From: an uncultured Trichococcus sp.
GTDB lineage: Bacteria > Bacillota > Bacilli > Lactobacillales > Aerococcaceae
Direction: 5' to 3'
NCBI RefSeq assembly: GCF_963667775.1
Contig: NZ_OY764015.1
Coordinates: forward strand, 3,251,643-3,315,642
DNA: 64,000 nt
In this document: piece by piece, positions 49,909 to 59,017 of the stretch
How positions within the stretch are numbered: the stretch's first letter is position 1
Layout: each line of letters starts with the position of its first letter
The notes under the pieces: model-generated
What the model was told of the DNA's origin: nothing
Database searches by the model: none
Seen by the model: only the letters and a program-made list of their open reading frames with translations
Program-made: the position numbers and the translations under genes

Positions 49909-50877
49909 ATGAAACTAGGTGTATTCACCCCTTTATTTGCAAATTTAAGTTTTGAAGACATGCTGGATAAAGTTCAGCGCGCAGGTTTGAACGCAGTGGA
50001 GATCGGAACCGGTGGGAATCCCGGGAATCATCACTGTCCGACAGATGAACTATTGGAAAGCGAAGAGAAGCGAGCAGCGTACTTGGATGAACTGAAAAAA
50101 AGGAACTTAACAATCAGTGCATTCAGCTGCCACAGCAACCCGATTTCACCAGATCCTAAAGAGGCAAAGGCAAGCGATGAAATACTAAGAAAAACCATCA
50201 GATTGGCTGCGTTGATGGGGGTACCAGTCGTCAACACTTTTTCCGGAACGGCAGGCGACAGCGAAGAGGCAACAGCACCGAATTGGCCGGTCATTCCTTG
50301 GCCGGAAGTCTACACCGATATTTATAAATGGCAATGGGAAAATAAGTTAATTCCTTACTGGAAAGAAATCGGAGAAATGGCCAGCGAATATGGCGTCAAG
50401 ATTGGCATCGAATTGCACGGCGGTTTCTTATGCCACACACCGTACACGCTATTGAAATTGCGCGAAAATACCTGTGATGCAATCGGCGTGAACCTCGATC
50501 CCAGCCATTTGTGGTGGCAAGGGATTGATCCGGTAGGCGCCATTAAGATTCTGGGCGAAGCCGGAGCGATCCATCATTTCCATGCGAAAGACACCTATCT
50601 CGATCAGGACAACATCAATATGTATGGTTTGTTGGATATGCAACCGTATGGAGAGGTCAAAACGAGAGCATGGACATTCCGATCGGTTGGCTGTGGTCAC
50701 GATGTAAAAGTATGGTCAGATATGATGAGTGCGTTGCGGATGTATGGTTATGATTATGTGGTCAGTATTGAACATGAAGACCCTTTGATGTCCATCGATG
50801 AAGGATTGAACAGAGCCGTTACGAATCTGCAATCCGTGCTGATTAAAGAGACCCCACAGGATATGTGGTGGGCGTAG
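49909..50877 (+). CDS. Sugar phosphate isomerase/epimerase (xylose-isomerase-like TIM barrel)
   Basis: A 322-residue member of the AP-endonuclease-2/xylose-isomerase-like fold. Metal-site residues are recognisable in NAVEIGTGG, GIELHGGFLC, NLDPSHLWWQG and HFHAKDT. Such enzymes isomerise or epimerise free sugars, keto-sugars or inosose derivatives. Between two Gfo/Idh genes it probably processes a keto-glycoside or keto-sugar intermediate. GAGCGAGGA precedes the ATG. Confidence 0.88.
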   Translation: MKLGVFTPLFANLSFEDMLDKVQRAGLNAVEIGTGGNPGNHHCPTDELLESEEKRAAYLDELKKRNLTISAFSCHSNPISPDPKEAKASDEILRKTIRLAALMGVPVVNTFSGTAGDSEEATAPNWPVIPWPEVYTDIYKWQWENKLIPYWKEIGEMASEYGVKIGIELHGGFLCHTPYTLLKLRENTCDAIGVNLDPSHLWWQGIDPVGAIKILGEAGAIHHFHAKDTYLDQDNINMYGLLDMQPYGEVKTRAWTFRSVGCGHDVKVWSDMMSALRMYGYDYVVSIEHEDPLMSIDEGLNRAVTNLQSVLIKETPQDMWWA

Positions 50878-50892
50878 AAAAGAGGATTAACG

Positions 50893-51993
50893 ATGAAGAA
50901 ATTAAAAGTCACGATCATTGGTTACGGGGGCATGGGCAGCTTTCACGCTAAGCTGATTCAGGCAAATCCGGAAGTGGAAGTGCATGGGATATTCGATATT
51001 TTGGAAAGTCGGCAACAGGCTGGCGAAGCGGATGGCTACAGCGCCTATGTCAGTCTGGAAGAGGCTTTGGATGATGAAACGGTGGATGTCATACTGATTG
51101 CAACCCCGAATGATGTACACAAAGAAATCGCTGTCCAGGCGTTGGAGGCAGGAAAACATGTCATTTGCGAAAAGCCGGTGACACTTAACAGCAATGAACT
51201 GTTGGAAATAATGGATACCGCAAAGGAACAGGGGCGCGTATTTATGGTCCATCAAAACCGCCGTTGGGACAGTGATTTTCAGATGGTCAAGGATTTGTAT
51301 GAGAATCGAAAAATCGGAGAGATTTTCCACGTCGAATCCCGTGTTCAGGGAGCCAATGGTATACCGGGTGACTGGCGCCATCTGAAAGCGCACGGCGGCG
51401 GAATGCTCTTGGATTGGGGTGTTCATTTGCTGGATCAGCTTTTGTATATGATCGACAGCCCTTTGACGAAAGTTGCCGCAGATTTGAGTTACATATTGGG
51501 CGATGAAGTGGACGACGGCTTCATCAGCTATCTGACTTTCGAAAATGGCGTAACCGCCCTTGTGGAAGTCGGAACAACCAATTATGTCAAACTCCCGCGT
51601 TGGTACATAAAAGGGACAAAAGGGTCGGCTGTGATAGAAGACTGGGATCTAAAGGGGAAAATCGTGAAACAAAGCGGGATCGAATTTGTGTCGGCACCCA
51701 AACCGATCAAAGCTGGCCAAGGCCTGACCAAAACGATGGCACCGCCTTCTGAAGAGGCGATCATAACAGAAGATTTTCCAAAAGTGATTGCCCAAATGGA
51801 TCCGTTCTATACGAATTTCGCTAAAGTTGTCAGGTGCGAATCGGAACCTATCGTCAAAAATGAAGAAGTTCTTCAATTGATGAAGATCATCGAATCCATT
51901 TTTGAGGCAGCGGAGACGGGACAAATTATGGACGTAAGGGAACACAGCTACAGCAACTCGTGCAGCGAGAAGGGGCCCCTATTTATTGGCTAA
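50893..51993 (+). CDS. Gfo/Idh/MocA family oxidoreductase (second copy)
   Basis: A 366-residue protein of the same family as 48003-49109 but clearly different: KVTIIGYGGMGSFHAKLI, EKP in ICEKPVTLNSNELLEI and GGGMLLDWGVHLLDQLLYMI. The two dehydrogenases could catalyse oxidation and later re-reduction of the same substrate, or act on two sugars. It begins 15 bases after the isomerase stop and has AGAGGATTAACG upstream. The C-terminus (YSNSCSEKGPLFIG) is longer than needed for the fold. Confidence 0.9.
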   Translation: MKKLKVTIIGYGGMGSFHAKLIQANPEVEVHGIFDILESRQQAGEADGYSAYVSLEEALDDETVDVILIATPNDVHKEIAVQALEAGKHVICEKPVTLNSNELLEIMDTAKEQGRVFMVHQNRRWDSDFQMVKDLYENRKIGEIFHVESRVQGANGIPGDWRHLKAHGGGMLLDWGVHLLDQLLYMIDSPLTKVAADLSYILGDEVDDGFISYLTFENGVTALVEVGTTNYVKLPRWYIKGTKGSAVIEDWDLKGKIVKQSGIEFVSAPKPIKAGQGLTKTMAPPSEEAIITEDFPKVIAQMDPFYTNFAKVVRCESEPIVKNEEVLQLMKIIESIFEAAETGQIMDVREHSYSNSCSEKGPLFIG

Positions 51994-52080
51994 AAACTGT
52001 CGGCTGTTCTGTCGATTTTTATGGATGAAACATCAGCTATTGTTGCGGATGAACAAATTTTGATTTGGAGGCACTACGAG

Positions 52081-53055
52081 ATGCAGAAAAAAGTATTGGG
52101 AATAGATTTGGGTGGAACTTCAGTGAAGTTGGCCATACTATCCAAAGAAGGGGAAGTGCTCCAGAAATGGAGTATCCCGACAGACAACAGTGACGGCGGG
52201 GTTAAAATAGTGCCGGGGATTATCGAATCCATCAAACATCATTTGGACTTATACCGACTCACTTCTGAAGACTTTTTGGGCATAGGCATGGGTTCTCCTG
52301 GTGCAGTCAACAGAAGCGAAGGGACCGTTACGGGAGCATTTAACCTGAATTGGAGAGATGTGCAACCGGTAAGGGAGACAATGGAACAAGAAACGGGCAT
52401 ACCATTTATCATCGACAATGATGCCAATGTAGCTGCGCTGGGAGAAAAATGGCGTGGTGCGGGCGAGGACAATCAGGATGTCGTTTTTATCACCTTAGGG
52501 ACAGGCGTCGGCGGAGGGATCATTGCTGAGGGCCAACTGATCCACGGAACAGCCGGCTCGGGCGGAGAAATCGGGCATATGACGGTTGATCCTGATGGTT
52601 TTGACTGCACTTGCGGGAAAAGGGGCTGTTTGGAGACCGTTGCCAGCGCTACCGGGGTCGTCAAGCTAGCACGTAAACACGCAGAGGAATATGCGGGTGA
52701 TTCACTTTTAAAAAAACTGATTGATGATGGCCAGGAAATCACTTCAAAAATAATTTTTGATTTCGCCAAAGATGGCGATGCACTGGCGGTTATCGTCGTG
52801 GATCGCTTTGCTTATTTCTTAGGTCTGGCATGCAGCCATATCGGTAATCTGTTGAATCCGGCTTCCATCATCATCGGTGGCGGCGTTTCTGCTGCAGGGG
52901 AATTTTTGCTTGAAAAAGTCAATAAATACTATTTGGGATTTGCTTTTCCGAATGTACAGCAATCAACAAAATTGAAGCTTGCAGAATTGGGGAACGATGC
53001 TGGCGTTATCGGGGCCTGTTATTTAGCAGTGGCTCATGCGAGTAAGTATCAATAA
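52081..53055 (+). CDS. ROK family glucokinase-like sugar kinase
   Basis: A 324-residue ROK kinase. The phosphate-binding loop is GIDLGGTSVKLAIL, the catalytic Asp is in IDNDANVAALGEKW, and the zinc motif CTCGKRGCLE follows GEIGHMTV. It phosphorylates glucose or a similar hexose with ATP. ATG 52081 has TTGGAGG nine bases upstream; an in-frame ATG at 52021 has no ribosome site and would add a stretch without homology. As the last gene of the cluster it would channel the released sugar into glycolysis. Confidence 0.92.
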   Translation: MQKKVLGIDLGGTSVKLAILSKEGEVLQKWSIPTDNSDGGVKIVPGIIESIKHHLDLYRLTSEDFLGIGMGSPGAVNRSEGTVTGAFNLNWRDVQPVRETMEQETGIPFIIDNDANVAALGEKWRGAGEDNQDVVFITLGTGVGGGIIAEGQLIHGTAGSGGEIGHMTVDPDGFDCTCGKRGCLETVASATGVVKLARKHAEEYAGDSLLKKLIDDGQEITSKIIFDFAKDGDALAVIVVDRFAYFLGLACSHIGNLLNPASIIIGGGVSAAGEFLLEKVNKYYLGFAFPNVQQSTKLKLAELGNDAGVIGACYLAVAHASKYQ

Positions 53056-53095
53056 CTTGCTTTATTTTCAGATTAGAAATGCCATTTTAATGGAA

Positions 53096-53138
53096 AAGAG
53101 TGGCTCCAAATCATTCGAACTGATTTGGAGCCACTCTT
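53096..53138. terminator. Bidirectional terminator between ROK kinase and HD gene
   Basis: AAGAGTGGCTCCAAATCA pairs perfectly with TGATTTGGAGCCACTCTT around TTCGAAC. Confidence 0.85.
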
Positions 53139-53148
53139 ATTTGTGTTG

Positions 53149-53772
53149 TTACTGGTGGCCATCCCATTCGGAATGGAAGTCCTTGAGGAACTGTTCCATC
53201 CGAGTGTGGCGGGCGACCGCCTTTTGTTTGCCGGCTTCCGTGTGCATGCCGTCCTTCAGCAGGAGCAGTTTTTCGTGGAAGTGGCCAATCGTATCGCTAT
53301 CCGGATCCTCACTGTGCTCGGGATCATAGAGAGGCCGGTCTTTGTGCCCGCCATATGCAAAAGCGCGGGCGATGCCGATTGCGCCGATCGCATCCAGGCG
53401 ATCAGCATCCTGCACGATCCGGCCTTCGATCGTTTCCAACACGTGCTTGTTTTTTCCTTGCTTGAAGGAAAGGTTGTTCACGATGTAGATGACCTGCTCG
53501 ATGACGGAGTCGCTCAGCTCGAATGGCCTGAGGATGTCGGTGATGATGGCTTCGCGGTCGTCATCGGTGTAGCCGAATTTATGGTCGGCGATATCATGCA
53601 AAATGGCCGCCAAGCCGATGATGAGGCGATCGCCTTTTCCTTCCGCTTCGGCGATGTCCATGGACGTGTTGTAGACCCGCAATGTATGCCACCAATCATG
53701 CCCCGTTGCTTCGTTCCTCAGCTTTTCAGCGACGATGTGTTTCACATCTTCGATAATGATTTCATTGCGCAT
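53149..53772 (-). CDS. HD-domain phosphohydrolase
   Basis: A 207-residue protein from ATG 53772 behind AAGAGGTG; a longer frame upstream has no start support. The HD motif set is clear: GHDWWHTLRVYNTS (first His), LAAILHDIADHKFG (His-Asp) and RIVQDADRLDAIGAIGIAR (Asp). This pattern matches the YpgQ/YedJ group of metal-dependent (d)NTP pyrophosphatases or phosphohydrolases. It is probably cotranscribed with the YaiI gene upstream, 37 bases away. Confidence 0.88.
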   Translation of the reverse strand: MRNEIIIEDVKHIVAEKLRNEATGHDWWHTLRVYNTSMDIAEAEGKGDRLIIGLAAILHDIADHKFGYTDDDREAIITDILRPFELSDSVIEQVIYIVNNLSFKQGKNKHVLETIEGRIVQDADRLDAIGAIGIARAFAYGGHKDRPLYDPEHSEDPDSDTIGHFHEKLLLLKDGMHTEAGKQKAVARHTRMEQFLKDFHSEWDGHQ

Positions 53773-53809
53773 CTTGAAGCACCTCTTTCTTGATTCGATT
53801 GGGATTCCA

Positions 53810-54253
53810 TTAGGTTTCTTGCAGTTTTGAAGTGAGCAGTTTCCGGAATTTGTGCCGATCCGCATCCGTGAATGGTTTCGGGCCTTTTGTGCGTTTGCCG
53901 CTTTTGCGGACCATCGCGCTCATGTAGCGGTCTTCAAGCAGCCGTTCCATATTGCTGTTATCGTAGGCAAAGCCTTTGTGATGGAGGACGGTGAGTCCCT
54001 TTGGCAAGGCGAGGGAGGCCAAACCGTAGTCCTGCGTGACCAGCAGATCGCCTCTTTTTGCTAGCTGGATGATCTTGAAATCGGCCGCATCGGCACCGGA
54101 ATCGACGTAGACCGTCTTCACTCCGGAGGGGTGGGGGTCGTTGGAGTAGTGGGCAAAGCTGGTGACGATCGTGACCGGTATGTCGCGTTTGATGGCTTCT
54201 TCGATGATGATGTCTTTTACGGGACAAGCATCCCCGTCGATCAGTATATTCAT
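53810..54253 (-). CDS. YaiI/YqxD family (DUF188) protein
   Basis: A 147-residue protein from ATG 54253 (GAGG upstream). It begins [19 protein letters not shown] and contains [36 protein letters not shown] and the C-terminal [16 protein letters not shown], diagnostic of the UPF0178/DUF188 family. The acidic cluster and the PIN-like pattern suggest a nuclease fold, but no function is established. A frame extending further upstream runs into the stem-loop repeats and is not coding. Confidence 0.9.
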   Translation of the reverse strand: MNILIDGDACPVKDIIIEEAIKRDIPVTIVTSFAHYSNDPHPSGVKTVYVDSGADAADFKIIQLAKRGDLLVTQDYGLASLALPKGLTVLHHKGFAYDNSNMERLLEDRYMSAMVRKSGKRTKGPKPFTDADRHKFRKLLTSKLQET

Positions 54254-54360
54254 ATGGCGCCTCGATTCTGTTTCTTTCTGATTCCATTTTACCAAAAGTT
54301 GGCAAAAAAATCCTTGTTGGTTCAGGTGTCTCAAGCGAATCTCTGTGATTTGTTTTTGGT

Positions 54361-54555
54361 GTCGGCTGTTCGCAGCCAGCCGAACGCGGAACAGTCGAGA
54401 GAAATACAATCTGTCGGCTGTTTGCAGCCAGCCGAACACGGAATAGTCGAGAGAAATGCAATCTGTCGGCTGTTCGCAGACAGACGAATGCGGAACAGCC
54501 GAGAGGAATCTAATCTGTCGGCTGTTTGCAGACAGACGAATACGGAACAGCCGAC
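54361..54555. repeat. Four tandem 52-bp stem-loop units, GTCGGCTGTT family
   Basis: Units begin at 54361, 54413, 54465 and 54517, exactly 52 bases apart. Each contains a 39-base hairpin; the fourth is perfect at its base (GTCGGCTGTT paired with AACAGCCGAC), and the others carry compensating or wobble changes. The 13-base linkers are GAGAAATACAATCT-like. The cluster fills most of the 381-base gap between the YaiI gene and thrC; the rest is the thrC terminator. Confidence 0.9.
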
Positions 54556-54572
54556 AAGGCAGCCAGTACGCG

Positions 54573-54614
54573 CAAAAAAGCCGGCAGCCCGGAAACATTC
54601 CGGACCGCCGGCTA
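54573..54614 (-). terminator. thrC terminator
   Basis: On the minus strand GCCGGC and TCCGGAA pair with TTTCCGG and GCCGGC, followed by TTTTTT. Confidence 0.85.
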
Positions 54615-54634
54615 GGCTTTTAAACATATCTGAA

Positions 54635-56122
54635 TCAGTTCAAGCCCAGGATGGACTCGACGCTCTTCTGCATTTCGTCGGAAGCGACAACGGTGTTGTG
54701 GCGAACTTCCGCATGCAATAATTCTTCGATTGCCGCAGGGAAGGCGACGCCGCTCAATTCTTTCAGACGGTCCAACATTTCTTCCATGGAATCATCCGAA
54801 AACTCAGGATCGATGGCAGTCAGGACTGCCTGCGGGAATTTATAAGGGCTGGCAGTCGATGCGATGATGATCGGTGTCTGGTCATCGGTTTCGGCCACAT
54901 AAGCGTTGGCAACATGCGCCGCCACAGCTGTATGCGGGTCGATGACATAGCCATCAGCATGATAAAGCGCAGCGATTTGTGCCGACACTTCTTCTTCAGT
55001 CGCGTAGTCTGCATAGAAATCTTTCGCCTTTTCCTTCATTGCTTCCGTCACTTCGTAGCGACCAATTTCCTTCAATTGGTTCATGAACGTTTGGACTGCT
55101 TCCGCACTCTCATCGGCCATCAGGTACAGCAAGCGCTCCAAGTTGCTGGAAACCAGGATATCCATGGATGGGGAAGTCGTCAAAATGAAGTCGCGGTTGC
55201 GGTCATAAGCGCCGGTATCGAAGAAATCGACCAAGACTTTGTTTTCGTTTGAAGCGATGATCAGTTTTTGGATCGGCAAGCCCATTTGCTTAGCGAAGTA
55301 AGCAGCCAAGATGTTCCCGAAGTTACCGGTAGGAACTACGACGTTCATCGGCTCTCCGGCAGCGATGGCACCTTGTTTTACCATTTGGCCGTAAGCGTAG
55401 ACGTAATAGACCACTTGCGGGATCAGACGGCCGATGTTGATGGAGTTCGCAGAAGAGAATTGGAATCCTGCTGCATCCAAACGTGCAGCCAAATCTGCGT
55501 TTCCGAACATGTTTTTGACGTTCGTCTGTGCATCGTCGAAGTTTCCGTCGATGGCTACAACCGAAGTGTTATCGCCTTTTTGCGTCACCATCTGTTTTTC
55601 CTGGATGGCGCTGACGCCGTTCTTAGGATAGAAGACGATGATCCGTGTGTTCGGGACGTCCGCAAATCCGACTAAAGCTGCTTTTCCGGTGTCGCCGGAA
55701 GTCGCCGTAAGGATCACGATCTCTTTCGTGCTGCCGTTCTTTTTGGCTGAAGTCGTCAATAGGTGCGGCAAGATGGAAAGGGCCATGTCCTTGAAAGCGA
55801 TGGTCGGGCCATGGAACAATTCCAGGTAGTGGTGTCCGCCGGCTTTCACCAACGGGACGATGCTGGAATCGTCGAATTTGTCATCATAAGCTGCATTGAC
55901 GCAGTGTTTCAATTCTTCTTCAGTAAAGTCGTCAAAAAAGTTTTTCATTATTTCGTAGGCTAATTCTTGGTAAGTCATGTCGGCCAGGCGATCCAATGCG
56001 ATGTCCAGAGCCGGAATGTGATCAGGTACGTACAATCCGCCGTCTGGCGCTATCCCTTGTAATATTGCTTGTGAAGCCGTCAGTGTTTTTTCTGCATTTC
56101 GTGTGCTATGATAGGTCGTCAC
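54635..56122 (-). CDS. thrC: Threonine synthase
   Basis: A 495-residue PLP enzyme of the long (yeast/E. coli-like) threonine synthase class. It starts at GTG 56122 with GAGGAG nine bases upstream. Motifs: YHSTRNAEKTLTASQAI and APDGGLYVP at the N-terminus, PLP lysine in HGPTIAFKDMALSIL, and VVPTGNFGNILAAYFAKQMG for the phosphate of PLP. It converts O-phosphohomoserine to threonine. No homoserine kinase gene is beside it, and no T-box leader was recognised in the upstream 180 bases. Confidence 0.95.
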   Translation of the reverse strand: MTTYHSTRNAEKTLTASQAILQGIAPDGGLYVPDHIPALDIALDRLADMTYQELAYEIMKNFFDDFTEEELKHCVNAAYDDKFDDSSIVPLVKAGGHHYLELFHGPTIAFKDMALSILPHLLTTSAKKNGSTKEIVILTATSGDTGKAALVGFADVPNTRIIVFYPKNGVSAIQEKQMVTQKGDNTSVVAIDGNFDDAQTNVKNMFGNADLAARLDAAGFQFSSANSINIGRLIPQVVYYVYAYGQMVKQGAIAAGEPMNVVVPTGNFGNILAAYFAKQMGLPIQKLIIASNENKVLVDFFDTGAYDRNRDFILTTSPSMDILVSSNLERLLYLMADESAEAVQTFMNQLKEIGRYEVTEAMKEKAKDFYADYATEEEVSAQIAALYHADGYVIDPHTAVAAHVANAYVAETDDQTPIIIASTASPYKFPQAVLTAIDPEFSDDSMEEMLDRLKELSGVAFPAAIEELLHAEVRHNTVVASDEMQKSVESILGLN

Positions 56123-56248
56123 GGATTCAGTCTCCTCTACATTATTCTCATTTTTAAATTAAAAATTTCTCATAAAGAGTATGCCACATTTTTGTTGAAA
56201 ACTCAATAACATATCGAAATGCGCCCTGTTCTTATGCATATTTTTATG

Positions 56249-56287
56249 AAAAAACTCCTCGGTCAATCAAAATGACGGAGGAGTTGA
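56249..56287 (-). terminator. Terminator of the thiolase gene
   Basis: On the minus strand AACTCCTCCGTCA pairs with TGACCGAGGAGTT, then TTTT. Confidence 0.8.
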
Positions 56288-56309
56288 TTTGAGTGCTGTC
56301 AAAAACAGG

Positions 56310-57491
56310 TTACGGACGCTCCACAATCATGGCGATTCCCATTCCGCCACCGATGCAAAGGGAGGCGAGACCTATTTTCGTATCGGTGCGTTCCAGTGCA
56401 TGCAGCAACGTCACCAAAATCCGTGATCCGGAGGCGCCGATGGGATGGCCCAAGGCGATGGCGCCGCCGCTGATGTTGATTTTTTCCTCAGGCAAGCCCA
56501 GATCCCTGATTACGGCGATGCTCTGGGAGGCGAATGCTTCGTTCAATTCAAACAAGTTGATGTCTTCCGCACGCAGCCCGGTCTTTTCCAATACTTGCTT
56601 GATGGCATAATAAGGCGCATAGCCCATGATGGCAGGATCGATCCCGGTTTCGGCATAGCCCTTGATTGTGGCCAGATAGGGGATGCCTTTCGCTTCAGCT
56701 GCCGATTTCGGCATCAGCACCAAGGCGGCCGCTCCGTCATTGATTCCGGATGCGTTTCCGGCAGTAACCGTGCCGTTCTTTTGGAAAGCAGGCCTTAATT
56801 TACCCAAGCTCTCGATGGTGGCGTCTTTGCGGATGTATTCATCGTCGGCTACGACCGTCTGCTGGTTCTTGCGGTCCATGAGGATGACAGGCGCAATCTC
56901 TTGCTTGAAGTAGCCCGCTTCTTGAGCAGCGGAAGCCTTCTGTTGTGAGCGCAATGCGAACGCATCCTGAGCTTCGCGGCTCACTTGGAATCTTTCCGCC
57001 ACTGTTTCGGCGGTGATGCCCATGTGCTGCTGATCGAACGCGTCCATCAGGCCATCGTGCACGAGGCTGTCGATGGCGTTGATATCACCGAGCTTGCTGC
57101 CCCAACGTTGGTTAGGTAAGAGATAAGGGGCCTGCGACATGCTTTCGGTTCCTCCGACGACTACTGTTCTGGCATCACCCAGACGGATAGCTTGGCTCGC
57201 CAGGATGATCGTTTTCAAACCGGAGCCGCAGACTTCGTTTATCGTCATGGCTGTTTTTTCATAAGGGATCCCGGCAGCGACTGCGATCTGCCGCGCCGTG
57301 TTCTGGCCGATGCCTGCCTGCAGGACGTTCCCGAAAATGACGGAATCCACTTCTTCAGGGGATAAGCCGGCACGAATCAACGCAGCTTCAGTTGCCGTTT
57401 TCCCCAGCTCGACTGCGGTACAATTTTTGAGGCTGCCTCCGAATGAACCGATGGGGGTTCTGGCAGCACTGACAATTACGACTTCTTCCAT
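56310..57491 (-). CDS. Acetyl-CoA C-acetyltransferase (thiolase)
   Basis: A 393-residue biosynthetic thiolase from ATG 57491 (AAAGGAG upstream). Active-site residues: nucleophile Cys in NEVCGSGLKTI (about residue 88), His in ALGHPIGASGSRI and second Cys in LCIGGGMGIA. It condenses two acetyl-CoA to acetoacetyl-CoA, the first step of the mevalonate pathway. mvaS follows divergently. In many enterococci this activity is fused to HMG-CoA reductase in MvaE; here it is a separate protein. Confidence 0.95.
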   Translation of the reverse strand: MEEVVIVSAARTPIGSFGGSLKNCTAVELGKTATEAALIRAGLSPEEVDSVIFGNVLQAGIGQNTARQIAVAAGIPYEKTAMTINEVCGSGLKTIILASQAIRLGDARTVVVGGTESMSQAPYLLPNQRWGSKLGDINAIDSLVHDGLMDAFDQQHMGITAETVAERFQVSREAQDAFALRSQQKASAAQEAGYFKQEIAPVILMDRKNQQTVVADDEYIRKDATIESLGKLRPAFQKNGTVTAGNASGINDGAAALVLMPKSAAEAKGIPYLATIKGYAETGIDPAIMGYAPYYAIKQVLEKTGLRAEDINLFELNEAFASQSIAVIRDLGLPEEKINISGGAIALGHPIGASGSRILVTLLHALERTDTKIGLASLCIGGGMGIAMIVERP

Positions 57492-57664
57492 TGAATGTCT
57501 CCTTTTGTGTATTGATTGTGTAGGTCTGTTCATTTGGACTGTGTATTAACTATTTTACGTTAACCAGTGCATTTTAGCATATAAGATTTGGTAAAGAATT
57601 ACAACCAAAAGGCAATTTTCAAACAACAGATTTCTAAGATATCCTTAATTTGGAAGGCCTAAGG

Positions 57665-57693
57665 TTGTTTTTTTGACCGGTCTGGTCTATCAT
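57665..57693 (+). promoter_or_regulatory. Possible mvaS promoter
   Basis: TTGTTT, 17 bases, TATCAT; the spacer contains GACCGGTCTGGTC, a short inverted/direct repeat that could be an operator. Confidence 0.45.
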
Positions 57694-57746
57694 TTGGGAT
57701 GAGAGGCATCAAATAAGTTATATATGAACAGTAAGGGGTAGTTGTC

Positions 57747-58919
57747 GTGAAGATTGGGATAGATAAGATTGGCTTTTATGCGCCGCACTTCTTTGTGGAT
57801 ATGGAAAAGTTGGCGGAGGCCAGGGGAGTGGATCCGGCCAAGTATACGATCGGCATCGGGCAAGAAAAGATGGCTGTCGCGCCCATAACGCAGGATGCCG
57901 TTACGTTAGCCGCTAATGCCGCTTTGCGCATCATCGATGAAGAGGATCTGGCGAAAATCGACTTGGTCATTTTCGGAACGGAATCCGGAATCGACAATTC
58001 GAAATCAGGGGCCGTCTACGTGCATGATCTGCTCGGGATCCAGGAACATGCCCGTTGCATCGAATTGAAGCAGGCTTGCTACGGAGCGACTGCCGGCATC
58101 CAACTGGCGAAAGGGCATGTCGCTCTGAATCCGGAAAGCCGGGTATTGGTGCTCGGTTCGGACATTTCCCGCTACGGAATCGGCACGGCTGGTGAAGTGA
58201 CACAAGGTGCCGGCGCAGTCGCCATGATCATCAGCGCAGATCCGCGCATCCTTGCGCTGGAGAATGAAAGCAGCTATCTGACCGCCGATGTGATGGATTT
58301 TTGGAGACCCATCTACTCGGAAACGGCTTTCGTCGACGGTAAATATTCGAATGAGCAGTACATTTCGTTCTTCGTGAACGTTTGGGAAGACTTCAAAGCG
58401 AAATACGGCGCCACCTTGGCTGACTTCGAAGCGATCTGTTTCCATCTGCCTTACACGAAGATGGGCATGAAAGCTCTGCGCGAAGTGCTGGACCAAGGTT
58501 CCGAAGCGGACCAAGAACGTCTTTCAGCGCATTACCGGACAAGCACAGTCTACAACAAAATCGTCGGAAACATCTACACGGGGTCATTGTATCTGAGCCT
58601 GCTGTCCTTGCTGGAACTTTCCGACGACCTGAAAGCGGGCGACAAAATCGGTCTCTTCAGTTACGGATCCGGAGCAGTCGGTGAGTTCTTCTCGGCCACA
58701 CTGCAGGACGGATTCAAGGAGGCTTTGGCCGCCGCTGAACACGGGAAAATGTTCGCCGGACGCGAAGAAGTTACCATCAAAGAATATGAAGAGCTCTTTT
58801 CCCATGTTTTGCCGATCGATGGATCGAGCATCGAATTGGATGTGGATGCAGATCCTGCAACAATCTGCGTAGAAGGAATGGACTACAACAAACGCATCTA
58901 TCTGAACAAATCCCGTTGA
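57747..58919 (+). CDS. mvaS: Hydroxymethylglutaryl-CoA synthase
   Basis: A 390-residue HMG-CoA synthase starting at GTG 57747 (AAGGGGT upstream). The catalytic Cys is in ELKQACYGATAGIQLA, the His in FHLPYTKMG, and the Glu lies in the N-terminal ITQDAVTLAANAAL-containing domain. It joins acetyl-CoA and acetoacetyl-CoA to HMG-CoA. It lies between the thiolase and HMG-CoA reductase genes, each on its own transcript, completing the upper mevalonate pathway in 4 kb. Confidence 0.96.
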   Translation: MKIGIDKIGFYAPHFFVDMEKLAEARGVDPAKYTIGIGQEKMAVAPITQDAVTLAANAALRIIDEEDLAKIDLVIFGTESGIDNSKSGAVYVHDLLGIQEHARCIELKQACYGATAGIQLAKGHVALNPESRVLVLGSDISRYGIGTAGEVTQGAGAVAMIISADPRILALENESSYLTADVMDFWRPIYSETAFVDGKYSNEQYISFFVNVWEDFKAKYGATLADFEAICFHLPYTKMGMKALREVLDQGSEADQERLSAHYRTSTVYNKIVGNIYTGSLYLSLLSLLELSDDLKAGDKIGLFSYGSGAVGEFFSATLQDGFKEALAAAEHGKMFAGREEVTIKEYEELFSHVLPIDGSSIELDVDADPATICVEGMDYNKRIYLNKSR

Positions 58920-58931
58920 CAGACAGAATGC

Positions 58932-58987
58932 AAAGAAAACAGCACGCCATCGACCAGTTACTTGGTTGACGGCGTGCTGTTTTCTTT
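58932..58987. terminator. Bidirectional terminator between mvaS and mvaA
   Basis: GAAAACAGCACGCC pairs with GGCGTGCTGTTTTC; suitable for both convergent genes. Confidence 0.85.
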
Positions 58988-59017
58988 GATGGCTCCGGCG
59001 AGCATCTGCTTGGGTGG

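Noticed and set aside
56123-56248. T-box leader upstream of thrC
   Set aside because: No T-box sequence or antiterminator stem was seen; only a short A+T-rich leader is present.
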